Shown piece by piece: positions 16,581 through 25,200 of a stretch of 32,025 nucleotides of DNA. The notes beneath the pieces are model-generated. The model made no database searches, was not told the DNA's origin, and saw only the letters and a program-made list of their open reading frames with translations. Source of the stretch: SOIA01 sp050116035. Lineage in GTDB: Bacteria; Acidobacteriota; Aminicenantia; Aminicenantales; Aminicenantaceae. Position 1 is the stretch's first letter. The number at the start of each line of letters is the position of its first letter. Where the stretch lies: NCBI GenBank assembly GCA_050116035.1, contig JASFPJ010000005.1, positions 1-32,025 on the forward strand, given 5' to 3'. The position numbers and the translations under genes were made by a program.

Positions 16581-16603
16581 GGCCGATTTTATGAATAACT
16601 CAG
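16581..16603 (-). repeat. Copy 2 of the 23-base near-identical repeat at a gene 3' end
   Basis: This copy overlaps the stop codon of the Crp/Fnr gene and matches 15624-15646 at 21 of 23 bases in the same orientation. In this copy the Leu-Ser-Tyr-Ser-stop reading is out of frame with the gene, so the similarity is not due to related C-termini. Confidence 0.7.
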
Positions 16604-17217
16604 GAAAGTGCTGATCTCATTTTACAGCAGTCCACAACTCGAATCCGGCTGCCCTCCACTTCAATGAGCCCCTCCTCCTGCATCTGTTTGAGGTTTCGAG
16701 AAAGCGTCTCGCTTATGGTCCCCAGTATCTTTGCCAATTCGCTCTTTTTGACCTTCAATTCTATAACGCACTGCTGATTGCCTGAGCATTTCGAAAGTAA
16801 ATACTGGATCAGCCTCTGCCGAACGGTAAGGAGACCCAGAGATTCGACTCTCCGGCTCAGGATAACACACTTACTGGCGAGCAGATTGACGAAGAATTTG
16901 GCAACCGATGGCTCTGTCTCCATTTCCCGGAGGATAGTCGTCTTGTCGAAAAACAGAACCTTTGAATCCTTTACTGCCTGAGCAAAGAACGGAAACTCAG
17001 AAGAGACAAAAACTATGGCTTCTCCCAGGAAATCTCCCGGTCCAAGGCGCACCACTTCGACTTCTCTGCCGTTTTCATCCATCTTGTAGACGCGGATCTC
17101 CCCCGATTCCAAATAGAAAAAGCCATTGGCCTTTTCTTGAGCACTGAACAGGATTTCCCCCTTGTGATATTTTTTGGTCCTCCCCAGGTTTTTTACTGTT
17201 TTATCGAATTCGCTCAT
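16600..17217 (-). CDS. Crp/Fnr family transcriptional regulator
   Basis: 205 residues. The N-terminal cyclic-nucleotide-binding-like barrel spans about 10-115, with SGEIRVYK at 38-45 and LGPGDFLGE at 58-66. A dimerisation helix follows, then a winged helix-turn-helix at about 155-195. The recognition helix reads GTISETLSRNLKQM. The Glu170, Ser173, Arg174 pattern equals the Glu-x2-Ser-Arg set by which Fnr reads TTGA half-sites, which suits the palindrome 80 bases downstream of this gene. The N-terminal cysteine cluster of oxygen-sensing Fnr is missing; cysteines occur instead at 117, 144, 150 and 197-198. The signal may therefore be a ligand or heme/NO rather than a [4Fe-4S] cluster. Its upstream region (17218-17287) has a TTGACTTA half-site at 17256-17263, so autoregulation is possible. 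Confidence 0.92.
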   Translation of the reverse strand: MSEFDKTVKNLGRTKKYHKGEILFSAQEKANGFFYLESGEIRVYKMDENGREVEVVRLGPGDFLGEAIVFVSSEFPFFAQAVKDSKVLFFDKTTILREMETEPSVAKFFVNLLASKCVILSRRVESLGLLTVRQRLIQYLLSKCSGNQQCVIELKVKKSELAKILGTISETLSRNLKQMQEEGLIEVEGSRIRVVDCCKMRSALS

Positions 17218-17287
17218 GATTCCGAATCCGGATCTTTGATGTTTTATCTCAGCTCTAAGTCAAGATACCGTATGAGGCATCCAGGCA

Positions 17288-18763
17288 TCACTTCAATTCT
17301 TTGATAAAGATGTTTCTGAAATATATCGGAGACCGGCTGTCATGGTTTTGCAGGCCAACGTATCCTTCTTCAGCAAAATCTCTGACTTTTCCCCGAGGTT
17401 CAGCACTCCAATCCAGCACCTGCTTTCCGTTTATTTCGACTTTTATTTGTTTCCCAATAAGAATGATCTTCATATGGTTCCATTCACCCGATGTCTTGAA
17501 GTTATCGATGCGTGGCGCTTCAGCGTCATACACCGCCGCTGTCTTGTGTATGCCTTTGCCGGCATCATTGATCTGGATCTCGAAGGAATGATAGATGTAA
17601 GCGTCGCTCGTCAGCATCTCTGGAACCCTGACAAAAACTCCTGAATTCGTGAATTCATCCGCACACCTGTATTCCAGGTCGAGAATAAAATCTTTGTATT
17701 TTTGGCGGCTGTACCAGAAGAGGCCCATTCCTCCCTGCCCTTTCAGGACTCCGGTCTTGGCATCCAGCTCGAAATAGCCGGGCCCATAATGATTCCAACC
17801 GTGCTTGGCATATCTTCCCCGGCTCCATGCCAGTATTTCTTCATAATCCTGATAGTAGGTAATGCTCTGGATGTACTCCACACCTTTTTGGATTGGCGGT
17901 GAAGGATTGTTCACATCCTTCGGATTCTCGTGTTCCACAGCCAGATACCCATGAAAATTCTGCAGAGTCAGTTCAGCCAGAATATCGTGAACATTGGCTT
18001 TCCCCTGTCCGAAGGGCACATCGCGGGCTTTTTTAGACCCGAAGACATCCAGGTCTTTAAGATGGACGTCTATGATCCGCCCCTTGAGCAACCGGAGCGC
18101 TTCCACAGGATTGATCCCGGAACGCATCCAGTGTCCCGTATCCGCGCAGGCTCCGATACGTGCATCCAATCCCTTGATGTATTCATAGACGGTTTCTGGA
18201 TGGTAGTACTTTGACGGATCCGGATGATTGTGGATGGCGATGCTGATGTTGTATTTTTTGACCATTTTTTCAAGCAAAGAAGCATCTTCGAACCCGGGCT
18301 CGGTCACGATGGTTCGGATTCCCACTCTCCTGGCAAAATCAAACACCTTCTTCATACTCTCCTCGGTGTTCTCGAATCCCACCACGCCGTAGCTGACAAG
18401 CGAGAGTCCGTATTCTTTTAACTTGCTTCTCACCTGCTTGATCAAATCATCGCTAAGATTGTGGTCGAATCTGACACCGGGAAAATCACGGCCCAAAGCC
18501 TGCCCCGGATAGGGCTGCAGGTATTTGACACCCAGCTCTTTTACCTTTTCCAGTGTTTCATAGAACGTGAACTTTCTAAAGGTCCAGCACTGGATAGCCA
18601 CCGGGAACTTCTTGATCCGCACATCCTTGTATGGGGCGTTGGCCACTTCTTCCTTCACAGACTCAAGAGTTTTCTTTTCAAGGCCTTTTTCCTGCTCTCC
18701 CATTTCATAAGAAACCGATACCAAAAGCAAAATCGCCATAAGAACCAGAATGTTTTTTTTCAT
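17288..18763 (-). CDS. Exported sugar-isomerase-like TIM barrel fused to DUF1080 (3-keto-disaccharide hydrolase) domain
   Basis: 491 residues with an N-terminal signal peptide (MKKNILVLMAILLLVSVSY, no lipobox cysteine). Residues 50-300 form an AP-endonuclease-2/xylose-isomerase-like barrel. Candidate metal residues are Glu155 in TEPGFED, His178 and His180 in IHNHPDP, Asp208 and His211 in ADTGHW, His234 in VHLKDLD and Glu277 in VEHEN. Residues 320-491 match DUF1080 (PF06439), a concanavalin-like sandwich with NSGVFVRVP, YHSFEIQIND, GEWNHMKI and GYVGLQNH. DUF1080 members act on 3-keto glycosides, and related barrels include C-glycoside deglycosidases, so a periplasmic role in keto-sugar cleavage is plausible. 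AGGAG stands five bases before the ATG. It is divergent from the NusG II gene. Confidence 0.87.
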   Translation of the reverse strand: MKKNILVLMAILLLVSVSYEMGEQEKGLEKKTLESVKEEVANAPYKDVRIKKFPVAIQCWTFRKFTFYETLEKVKELGVKYLQPYPGQALGRDFPGVRFDHNLSDDLIKQVRSKLKEYGLSLVSYGVVGFENTEESMKKVFDFARRVGIRTIVTEPGFEDASLLEKMVKKYNISIAIHNHPDPSKYYHPETVYEYIKGLDARIGACADTGHWMRSGINPVEALRLLKGRIIDVHLKDLDVFGSKKARDVPFGQGKANVHDILAELTLQNFHGYLAVEHENPKDVNNPSPPIQKGVEYIQSITYYQDYEEILAWSRGRYAKHGWNHYGPGYFELDAKTGVLKGQGGMGLFWYSRQKYKDFILDLEYRCADEFTNSGVFVRVPEMLTSDAYIYHSFEIQINDAGKGIHKTAAVYDAEAPRIDNFKTSGEWNHMKIILIGKQIKVEINGKQVLDWSAEPRGKVRDFAEEGYVGLQNHDSRSPIYFRNIFIKELK

Positions 18764-19073
18764 GATTTCTCCTGTTTATCTAAATTTTCAAAGTCTTTTT
18801 TTTCATGTTCTCTTCGGATCCCGCTTCTGTTCAGAAATAAAGACAGACAACTTTATCCTGGAGTTCGCTTTATTCCCCGTTGAGAAAAACCGTCTGTCCC
18901 TTTCACCTGCACAAACAAAACAGCATTACAATATACAGATTTGAATACCATGTCAAGAAACCGGGATTATTGACATTTTTTTAAGATTGGATGAAAATCT
19001 TGTCTTGGCAAAGACCGAGTAAGATTATAATACAGGAGTATTCACGAGTCGAGATTGATGCAAGGAGAGTCTT
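18764..19073. promoter_or_regulatory. Divergent promoter region (310 bases)
   Basis: Minus strand: TTGACA at 18956-18951, 17 bases, TATTGT at 18933-18928, giving a leader of about 160 bases for the TIM-barrel/DUF1080 gene. That leader contains a long-range stem, GACAGAC (18842-18848) with GTCTGTC (18892-18898). Plus strand: TTGACA at 18970, 17 bases, GAAAAT at 18993; alternatively TATAAT at 19026 with a TTGGCA 15 bases upstream. The two TTGACA boxes are 13 bases apart back to back. No gene was seen in this stretch. Confidence 0.45.
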
Positions 19074-19808
19074 CTGGATAGACGCAACTTTATAAAAATG
19101 ATGCTCGCCGCACCGGTATTGACCCCTCTCTTCCTATCCTCAAAAAAGACCACAGACGACCTCGAACTTCTCCTTATCACAGAAGAACCTCAGGTGTTCC
19201 TCCCATTTCTTCTTCAGCAAATTCAGGATTATTCTTCGAGTGAAGGCCACACATTCACTCTCCTCAATCCTCATCCGAAGGAAAGCGGTTTAACGAAGGC
19301 ACTCACAGAGAAAGGCTGGCGACTTGTCCAGGATCCAGCATCCGCCCACTTGATTCTCTCTTTCAGCCATCTTCAGAATAAAGCCCTCGCCTCTTTTACA
19401 CTGGTCAGGAAGGGACGAATCTGGGATATACGGTCTCGAAAGGTCCATTCTCTTTGGCAGGAAATGAATAAAAACCACGCGCCTTCTTCATCCTTGACGA
19501 TTGCGTCGTTAAAAAAGCAGGCGTCTAACCAATTAGCCGGAGAATTCGTCTCAATGTATAGAGATGGACAAAAGATTGAAACTCTCTCCCTGGAAGGGAT
19601 TGAAGAGAAATCTTTTAAAACCCGGGGGGGAAGGATCACTGTTCAAATCGCGGGCGGCAAAGTCTGGGTGCCAGAGTCATCCTGCCGCCATAAAATCTGT
19701 CTCTTTTCACCTCCTGTATCTTTAGCTGGCGAACGTATTATCTGTGCGCCTAACCATTTTTTCCTTGAAATTGAACGCTCCACTTCAATCGACACAATCA
19801 TTGGCTAA
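19074..19808 (+). CDS. Tat-exported protein with C-terminal NusG domain II
   Basis: I start this at CTG 19074 instead of ATG 19098. AAGGAGAG at 19062-19069 is well placed for it, and the added codons complete a twin-arginine signal, MDRRNFIKMMLAAPVLTPLF, like those on the sulfatases in this window. The product is then 244 residues. The last 75 or so match NusG domain II, the extracytoplasmic kind found with ApbE and FMN-binding proteins: RGGRITVQIAGGKVWV, SSCRHKIC and IICAPNHFFLEIE with three conserved cysteines. The middle part, about residues 30-160, is not recognised. The next gene is ApbE, overlapping by eight bases from its likely start, so the two are coupled. A role in an extracytoplasmic flavin or electron-transfer system is likely. 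Confidence 0.75.
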   Translation: MDRRNFIKMMLAAPVLTPLFLSSKKTTDDLELLLITEEPQVFLPFLLQQIQDYSSSEGHTFTLLNPHPKESGLTKALTEKGWRLVQDPASAHLILSFSHLQNKALASFTLVRKGRIWDIRSRKVHSLWQEMNKNHAPSSSLTIASLKKQASNQLAGEFVSMYRDGQKIETLSLEGIEEKSFKTRGGRITVQIAGGKVWVPESSCRHKICLFSPPVSLAGERIICAPNHFFLEIERSTSIDTIIG

Positions 19809-20730
19809 AAAACTTTACCCTTTCGTGATTATTCTCTTTCTCCTTTCCGGCTGTGGTGTCCGGGAAAAATGGCACACCTCCACTCTTCTCGTCTTCGACA
19901 CTCTCTGTGAAATCAAAGTCTTCTGCTCTCCTTCCACATTCAAGGATGCACAAAAGGAGGTTGACCGCATATTCTCCGAGATTGAATCCCATTTTTCTCC
20001 CGACGCTGAAGATTATTCGTCATCCATGGTGATTGAGCTCTACGGAAGAGCACTCCAGGTCTTCACTGACTCCAACGGATGCTTTGATATCACGGTTGCC
20101 CCCTTATCCCGACTGTGGGGATTTCTGAGCAAGTCCTATGTTGTGCCCACGCAAGACCAGATACAGTCCATCCTCGAACGAATCGGGATGGAAAAGATCA
20201 AAGAAGAGAATGGAACACTTCTTCTGCTTCCCGGGATGAAACTGGATTGGGGCGCCATCGCTAAAGGATTCGCCATCGACCTCGCATCCCAAGCTTTAAT
20301 CGAGAAAGGAATCTCTCGGGGATTCATTAATGCGGGTGGAGACCTCTACTGCTGGGGAGAAAATCCGGATAATCAAGATTGGAATATCGGTATCAAACAT
20401 CCCCGCCAAAGTGGTTTTTTGGGAATTATTTCAATTTCAGAGCAAGGAGCGGCCACCACTGGCGACTACCAGCGTTATTTCATAAAAGAAGGAGTGCGCT
20501 ATCATCATGTTTTTGATCCGCGCACAGGATACCCTGCCGGAGGAAAACAGAGTGTGACTGTCTGCGGCCCGGAAACTCTCCTCTGTGATGCTCTCTCAAC
20601 CGCACTCTTCGTTTCCAGGAACCCAGAGAAAATCATTGAAAAATATCCGGATTATGGGGCGATTATCGCAGACACTGAAGGTAACTTCTCATTCCTAGGA
20701 AAAGCTATTCCCTTCCGCGCTCTCGAATGA
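19801..20730 (+). CDS. apbE: FAD:protein FMN transferase (ApbE), lipoprotein
   Basis: From TTG 19801 the product is 309 residues and begins MAKKLYPFVIILFLLSGCG, a lipoprotein signal with the modified cysteine at position 18. An earlier in-frame GTG at 19744 would put 19 unrelated residues before it. ApbE marks are FDTLCEIKVF, the metal- and flavin-binding LDWGAIAKGFAIDLA, GFINAGGDLY, HHVFDPRTGYPAGG and the C-terminal ETLLCDALSTALFV. The enzyme moves FMN from FAD onto Thr/Ser of target proteins such as Rnf or Nqr subunits and FMN-binding domain proteins in the periplasm. No such target is in the window; the coupled NusG II protein is the only obvious partner. Its stop is six bases from the convergent rhaB stop. 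Confidence 0.92.
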   Translation: MAKKLYPFVIILFLLSGCGVREKWHTSTLLVFDTLCEIKVFCSPSTFKDAQKEVDRIFSEIESHFSPDAEDYSSSMVIELYGRALQVFTDSNGCFDITVAPLSRLWGFLSKSYVVPTQDQIQSILERIGMEKIKEENGTLLLLPGMKLDWGAIAKGFAIDLASQALIEKGISRGFINAGGDLYCWGENPDNQDWNIGIKHPRQSGFLGIISISEQGAATTGDYQRYFIKEGVRYHHVFDPRTGYPAGGKQSVTVCGPETLLCDALSTALFVSRNPEKIIEKYPDYGAIIADTEGNFSFLGKAIPFRALE

Positions 20731-20736
20731 AACTTG

Positions 20737-22212
20737 TCACGAAAACATCCCTCTGACTTTCTCGTAAACTCTGTTCCACTTATTCTTGTTTCGCGGTTCA
20801 TAAGCCTTCAAGGGAAAAGAGCGAGACACCACTTTCCGGCCCTCTTCAATCCCATCCACAATCTTCTTAGCTATCGCCTGCACTATGATATTCCCCACAG
20901 CGGTGGCCTCCGCGGGCCCAGCGATCACCCGCAGGCCTGTAGCATCAGCGCTGAACTGGTTTAGCATTTCATTCTGAGAACCCCCTCCGACGATGTGAAG
21001 CACTTCAACAGGCTCAGGGCACATGTCGTTGATCCTATCGATCAGAAACCTGTACTTTAAAGCCAAACTCTCATAAATACAACGAACAAATTCGCCCTTA
21101 TTTTCCGGGACTGGCTGCTGAGTCTTTCTACAGAATTCAGCGACGGCTTCAGGCATATTAGGTGGATTCAAGAATGTGTGGTCATCAGGGTCGACAATAG
21201 ACTTAAATTCCTGTGAGTCTGAAGCCAGACTAGCCAGCTCATCATAGCCAAAAGATTCACCTTTTTTCTCCCAATCTTTCAAGCATCTCTGGAGCAGCCA
21301 TAATCCCATGGTATTGCGCAGAAATCGTATTTTTCTGTCCACACCGCCTTCATTGGTGAAATTATTCTTCAATGATTTCTCATTTATGATCGGCTCATCA
21401 ACTTCGACACCAAGGAGAGACCATGTTCCTGAGCTCAAGTAGGCCCAATTGGCTGTTTGAGCGGGAACGGCCGCCACTGCGCTCGCCGTATCATGACAGG
21501 CAGGCGCGATCACATCCACAGGTGAGATGTCTATTTCCTTGGAGATTTCAGGAAGGAGCTGACCGATTGATGTCCCTGGCTGTATAATCGGAGCCATGAT
21601 GTGAACGGGCAGGCTGAGTTTCTCGAAGATTTCTGGCTCCCAATCTCTTTTTTGGGCATTCAAAAGCTGAGAAGTCGAAGCAATGGTGTATTCTGAAAAC
21701 TTTTGTCCTGTGAGCAGAAAATTAAACAAATCAGGCATGAATAAAAGAGTCTCGACCTTATTCAACAACGAGCTTTCAGACTCGACAACACTCAAGAGCT
21801 GGAAGACCGAGTTAAACGGCATGAACTGGATTCCTGTGCGGGCATACATCTCTTCTCTTGGCATGAGTTGAAAGGCTTTGTCCATCATGCCTTCAGTTCT
21901 TTTATCGCGGTAGGCATACGGATTCTCCATAACTCGATCATTTTTTCCGACTAAACCGAAATCCACACCCCATGTATCCACACCCAGACCGAGCAATTCT
22001 CCATGGCCTTTTCGGGCTGCGCTCTTCAATCCTTTTTTTAACTCGTTAAAGAGATAGGAAAGGTCCCAATGAATATGGCCAGATACATGTATTTGCTTAT
22101 TCGGAAAACGATGGATTTCTTCCAGATAGATCCTCTTCCTATCCAGTGTCCCGAGGATGGCTCTTCCACTTTCAGCTCCGAAATCAAAAGCCAAAAATTT
22201 TACTGGACGCAT
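20737..22212 (-). CDS. rhaB: Rhamnulokinase (FGGY family)
   Basis: 491 residues, the usual length. The phosphate-binding FDFGAESGRAILG is at 9-21. VDTWGVDFGL at 78-87, the family YRDKRT at 101-106, ASTSQLLN at 178-185, the catalytic Asp241 in PACHDTASAV, SSGTWSL, RFLRNTMGLWLLQ and the adenosine motif GGGSQNEML from 409 are all intact. It phosphorylates L-rhamnulose to rhamnulose 1-phosphate; a role on L-fuculose or a related ketose is less likely given the RhaB-type motifs. It is the last gene of the glycan locus, 51 bases after the GH2 beta-galactosidase. Rhamnose isomerase and rhamnulose-1-phosphate aldolase are not in the window. The Shine-Dalgarno is weak. There is no room for a terminator between it and apbE. 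Confidence 0.92.
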   Translation of the reverse strand: MRPVKFLAFDFGAESGRAILGTLDRKRIYLEEIHRFPNKQIHVSGHIHWDLSYLFNELKKGLKSAARKGHGELLGLGVDTWGVDFGLVGKNDRVMENPYAYRDKRTEGMMDKAFQLMPREEMYARTGIQFMPFNSVFQLLSVVESESSLLNKVETLLFMPDLFNFLLTGQKFSEYTIASTSQLLNAQKRDWEPEIFEKLSLPVHIMAPIIQPGTSIGQLLPEISKEIDISPVDVIAPACHDTASAVAAVPAQTANWAYLSSGTWSLLGVEVDEPIINEKSLKNNFTNEGGVDRKIRFLRNTMGLWLLQRCLKDWEKKGESFGYDELASLASDSQEFKSIVDPDDHTFLNPPNMPEAVAEFCRKTQQPVPENKGEFVRCIYESLALKYRFLIDRINDMCPEPVEVLHIVGGGSQNEMLNQFSADATGLRVIAGPAEATAVGNIIVQAIAKKIVDGIEEGRKVVSRSFPLKAYEPRNKNKWNRVYEKVRGMFS

Positions 22213-22263
22213 GGAGTTCTCGTTCCGAATCCAGAATAAAATACATTCCGGATTTATTTTCTT

Positions 22264-25200
22264 TTAGTGTTTTATATAGGACTTCTTATTTTGACTCGAA
22301 TTATTCTCGCTTTTCACAACCGGAATCCGAACACGGGCCGCTTCATGCATCTCCCCTGTTCCTCGGTTGTATGGTCTCAGACTGTAACTGAAGTTGAAGG
22401 ACTCCGGATAGGCGGCATATTTATCGATCACACCGGGCCCGCAGCTTCCATTTCCCAATCCATACTGCCATGAATCCAGACAAAGGATGATGTCCTCTAT
22501 GGGTATCAGCTCATGGATATGATCCGCTTTATCCAGGTCTTCAGCAGTATAGTGCAAAGCCGTCAACGCCAGCTCTTCACGGGCCACCACGAGAATTCCT
22601 GCCCCGGATTTATCTGTAAGGGACGCCCAACGGACACCTTCTTTATTTCCTGTTTCCTGAGGCCTCACGTACGGAACATACTGATCAGCCACTTTACCCT
22701 GATGAAATCCGATAAACGCGCCATTTTTTCTGTCTGGATAATTCTCCTGGGGTCCATAGCCATACCAACTGAAGTTATTAAAATCTCCTTTCACTCTCAT
22801 CTTTACACCCAGCCGGGGCAGAACCGGCAGTTCTCCGATGAGCTTGATTTCATTGTCGACCTGGATGCAGCCATTCCCGAAGACTGTGTATACACAGCGA
22901 TGTTCAAACCCGCTGTCTTCTGTACCCTTATCGTTTGTGAGAATCGAGACACGCATCACTCCGGGGCTGATTGTCTCAATCGTGAAATCTAAAACTTTCC
23001 GTGTCAGATTATGGAGTCCGGCCCCAACCCATTGACGCGAAAGGCGTCGGTTGTTGTCTGTGGGTGCCCGGAAGGCGTTCAAGATCGGCCCATTGATACC
23101 ATCTGGCGCTTCCTCAATAATGGACATGTCTTTGTAAACCAGCGCAGCGACCGCTCCGGTTTTGGTGCCGAATGAAATGCTGAAATCCTTTCCATTTATT
23201 GTCAAAAGATCATCAGATGGGACCAGCTTTATCTCCGGAAGATTGGATAGATCCATCTCAGGTTTGGGTGGAACATCATACGGCATCTTCAACTGTTCCC
23301 AGGCCACGACATGCGCATCTTCTGCCCAGGGAGTGTCTTTTTTCAAGAAGAAGGAGACTCTCAACCAGTAATCGGTGCCGGGCACAGGCTCTGGCGGCTC
23401 TACAGGCAGAATGAAAACTTTGCTTGCTCCTGGAGCCACATCCAGCGGCTCAATGGTCCCTCGCTGGATAGCTTTCCCATCCTCATAAAGCGTCCAATCC
23501 GCTTCGAATTCATTGAGGTTCGTGAAAAAATATTTATTCTGGACCCGTATCTTTGCCAGAGAAAGGTCTTCTTCCTCAACACCAATAGATTGATAGACTT
23601 TTTTGACTTCCCACAGTTTGGGTGGGATCTCACGATCAGGGAAAACCAAACCGTTGATACAGAAATTCCCATCATTGGGATCATCTCCAAAATCGCCGCC
23701 ATAGGCCCAGTATTCCCTGCCGTCTTCTGTTGTTTGGCGCAATCCCTGGTCCACCCAATCCCAGATACTCCCCCCTTGAAGATGTTTGTATTCCTCGATC
23801 GCATCCCAGTATTCCTTCAAATTGCCGACCGCATTACCCATCGCGTGCGCATACTCACACAGAATCAAAGGACGATCCTGTTTCTCCCGGGCATATTTCA
23901 CGATCGAATCAATCCGGGAGTACATGGGACAGACAATATCTGTATGAGGAAGTCTTCCGGCCCGTTCATAATGCACCGGCCTCGATGGGTCACGGCGGTG
24001 GATCCACTCGCTAGCCGCTTCAAAAGTTGTTCCATCTCCCGCTTCGTTCCCCATAGACCAGATGATTATTGAGGGATGGTTTTTGTCTCGTTCGACCATG
24101 CTGATGATCCGGTCCATGTGGGCTTTTTCCCATTCAGGCTTATTCGCCAGAGTGTTCTCAGGTCTGTACCCGATCCCGTGTGATTCGATGTTGGCCTCAT
24201 CGATCACGTAGATACCGTATCGGTCACAGAGCTCATACCATCTGGGATCGTTCGGATAATGGGCTGTCCGCACAGTATTGATATTGAACTGTTTCATCAA
24301 AAGAATATCTTTGACCATCGAGTCCAGAGAAACCGAATGACCAGTATCAGGGTCATGCTCGTGACGGTTCACTCCTTTTATGAGAATCGGGGCTCCGTTA
24401 AGAAGAAGCTGTCCATCCTTGATCTCCACTTTCCGAAAACCAAACTTGCAGCTTTCTGTCTCGAAAATCTCGCCCTTCGCGTTCTTCAGTTTCAACAACA
24501 CCGTGTACAGATGAGGCTTCTCCGCTGACCATTTCAACGGATTGGGTACATCAGCTTTCATCTTCACTATGCTTTCTGCACCCGGGAAAATATACACGCT
24601 AGAGCCCTCCAGTAATACCTCGGGACCCACAGGATTGTTTTCTGCATCCAGAAGGCTGACCTCCACTTTCGTGTTCTTGACTGCCTCATCCGAGTAATTG
24701 CGGACTCTAGCTGTGACTCTCAACACAGCGTCTTGATACTCTTCATCCAGGTCACAGCTGACCTCAAAATCACGGACATGGAGTCCTGGCGTGGAAAATA
24801 GATAAACATCTCGGAAAATGCCGCTGAGGCGCCAGAAATCCTGGCACTCCAGATACGATCCATCAGACCATCGGTAGACCTCTACGGCCAGGACATTCCT
24901 CCCGTCCCTGAGGTATTCCGTGATGTTAAACTCTGCGGGTGTCCGGCTTCCCTGGCTGTATCCAACCTTTTGCCCATTGATCCATAGATAGAAAGCTGAC
25001 TCGACTCCATCAAAATGGATGAAGATCTGTCGCTGTACCCAACCGGCGGGCACCTCAAATTCTGTTCGATAGGAGCCAACCGGATTGTAATCGTGCTGGA
25101 CGAAAGGAGGATTTTTCTTGAAAGGATAGGGCACATTGAGATAAATCGGCCTTCCGTAGCCATGCATCTGCCAGTTACTGGGGACAGGAATCTCAGCCCA

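Noticed and set aside
19744..19800. GTG start for ApbE deep inside the NusG II gene
   Set aside because: The added residues do not resemble a signal peptide, while TTG 19801 directly gives a complete lipoprotein signal.
23311..24072. 253-codon plus-strand frame opposite lacZ
   Set aside because: It lies opposite conserved GH2 domain sequence, including the catalytic region, and has no motif of its own.
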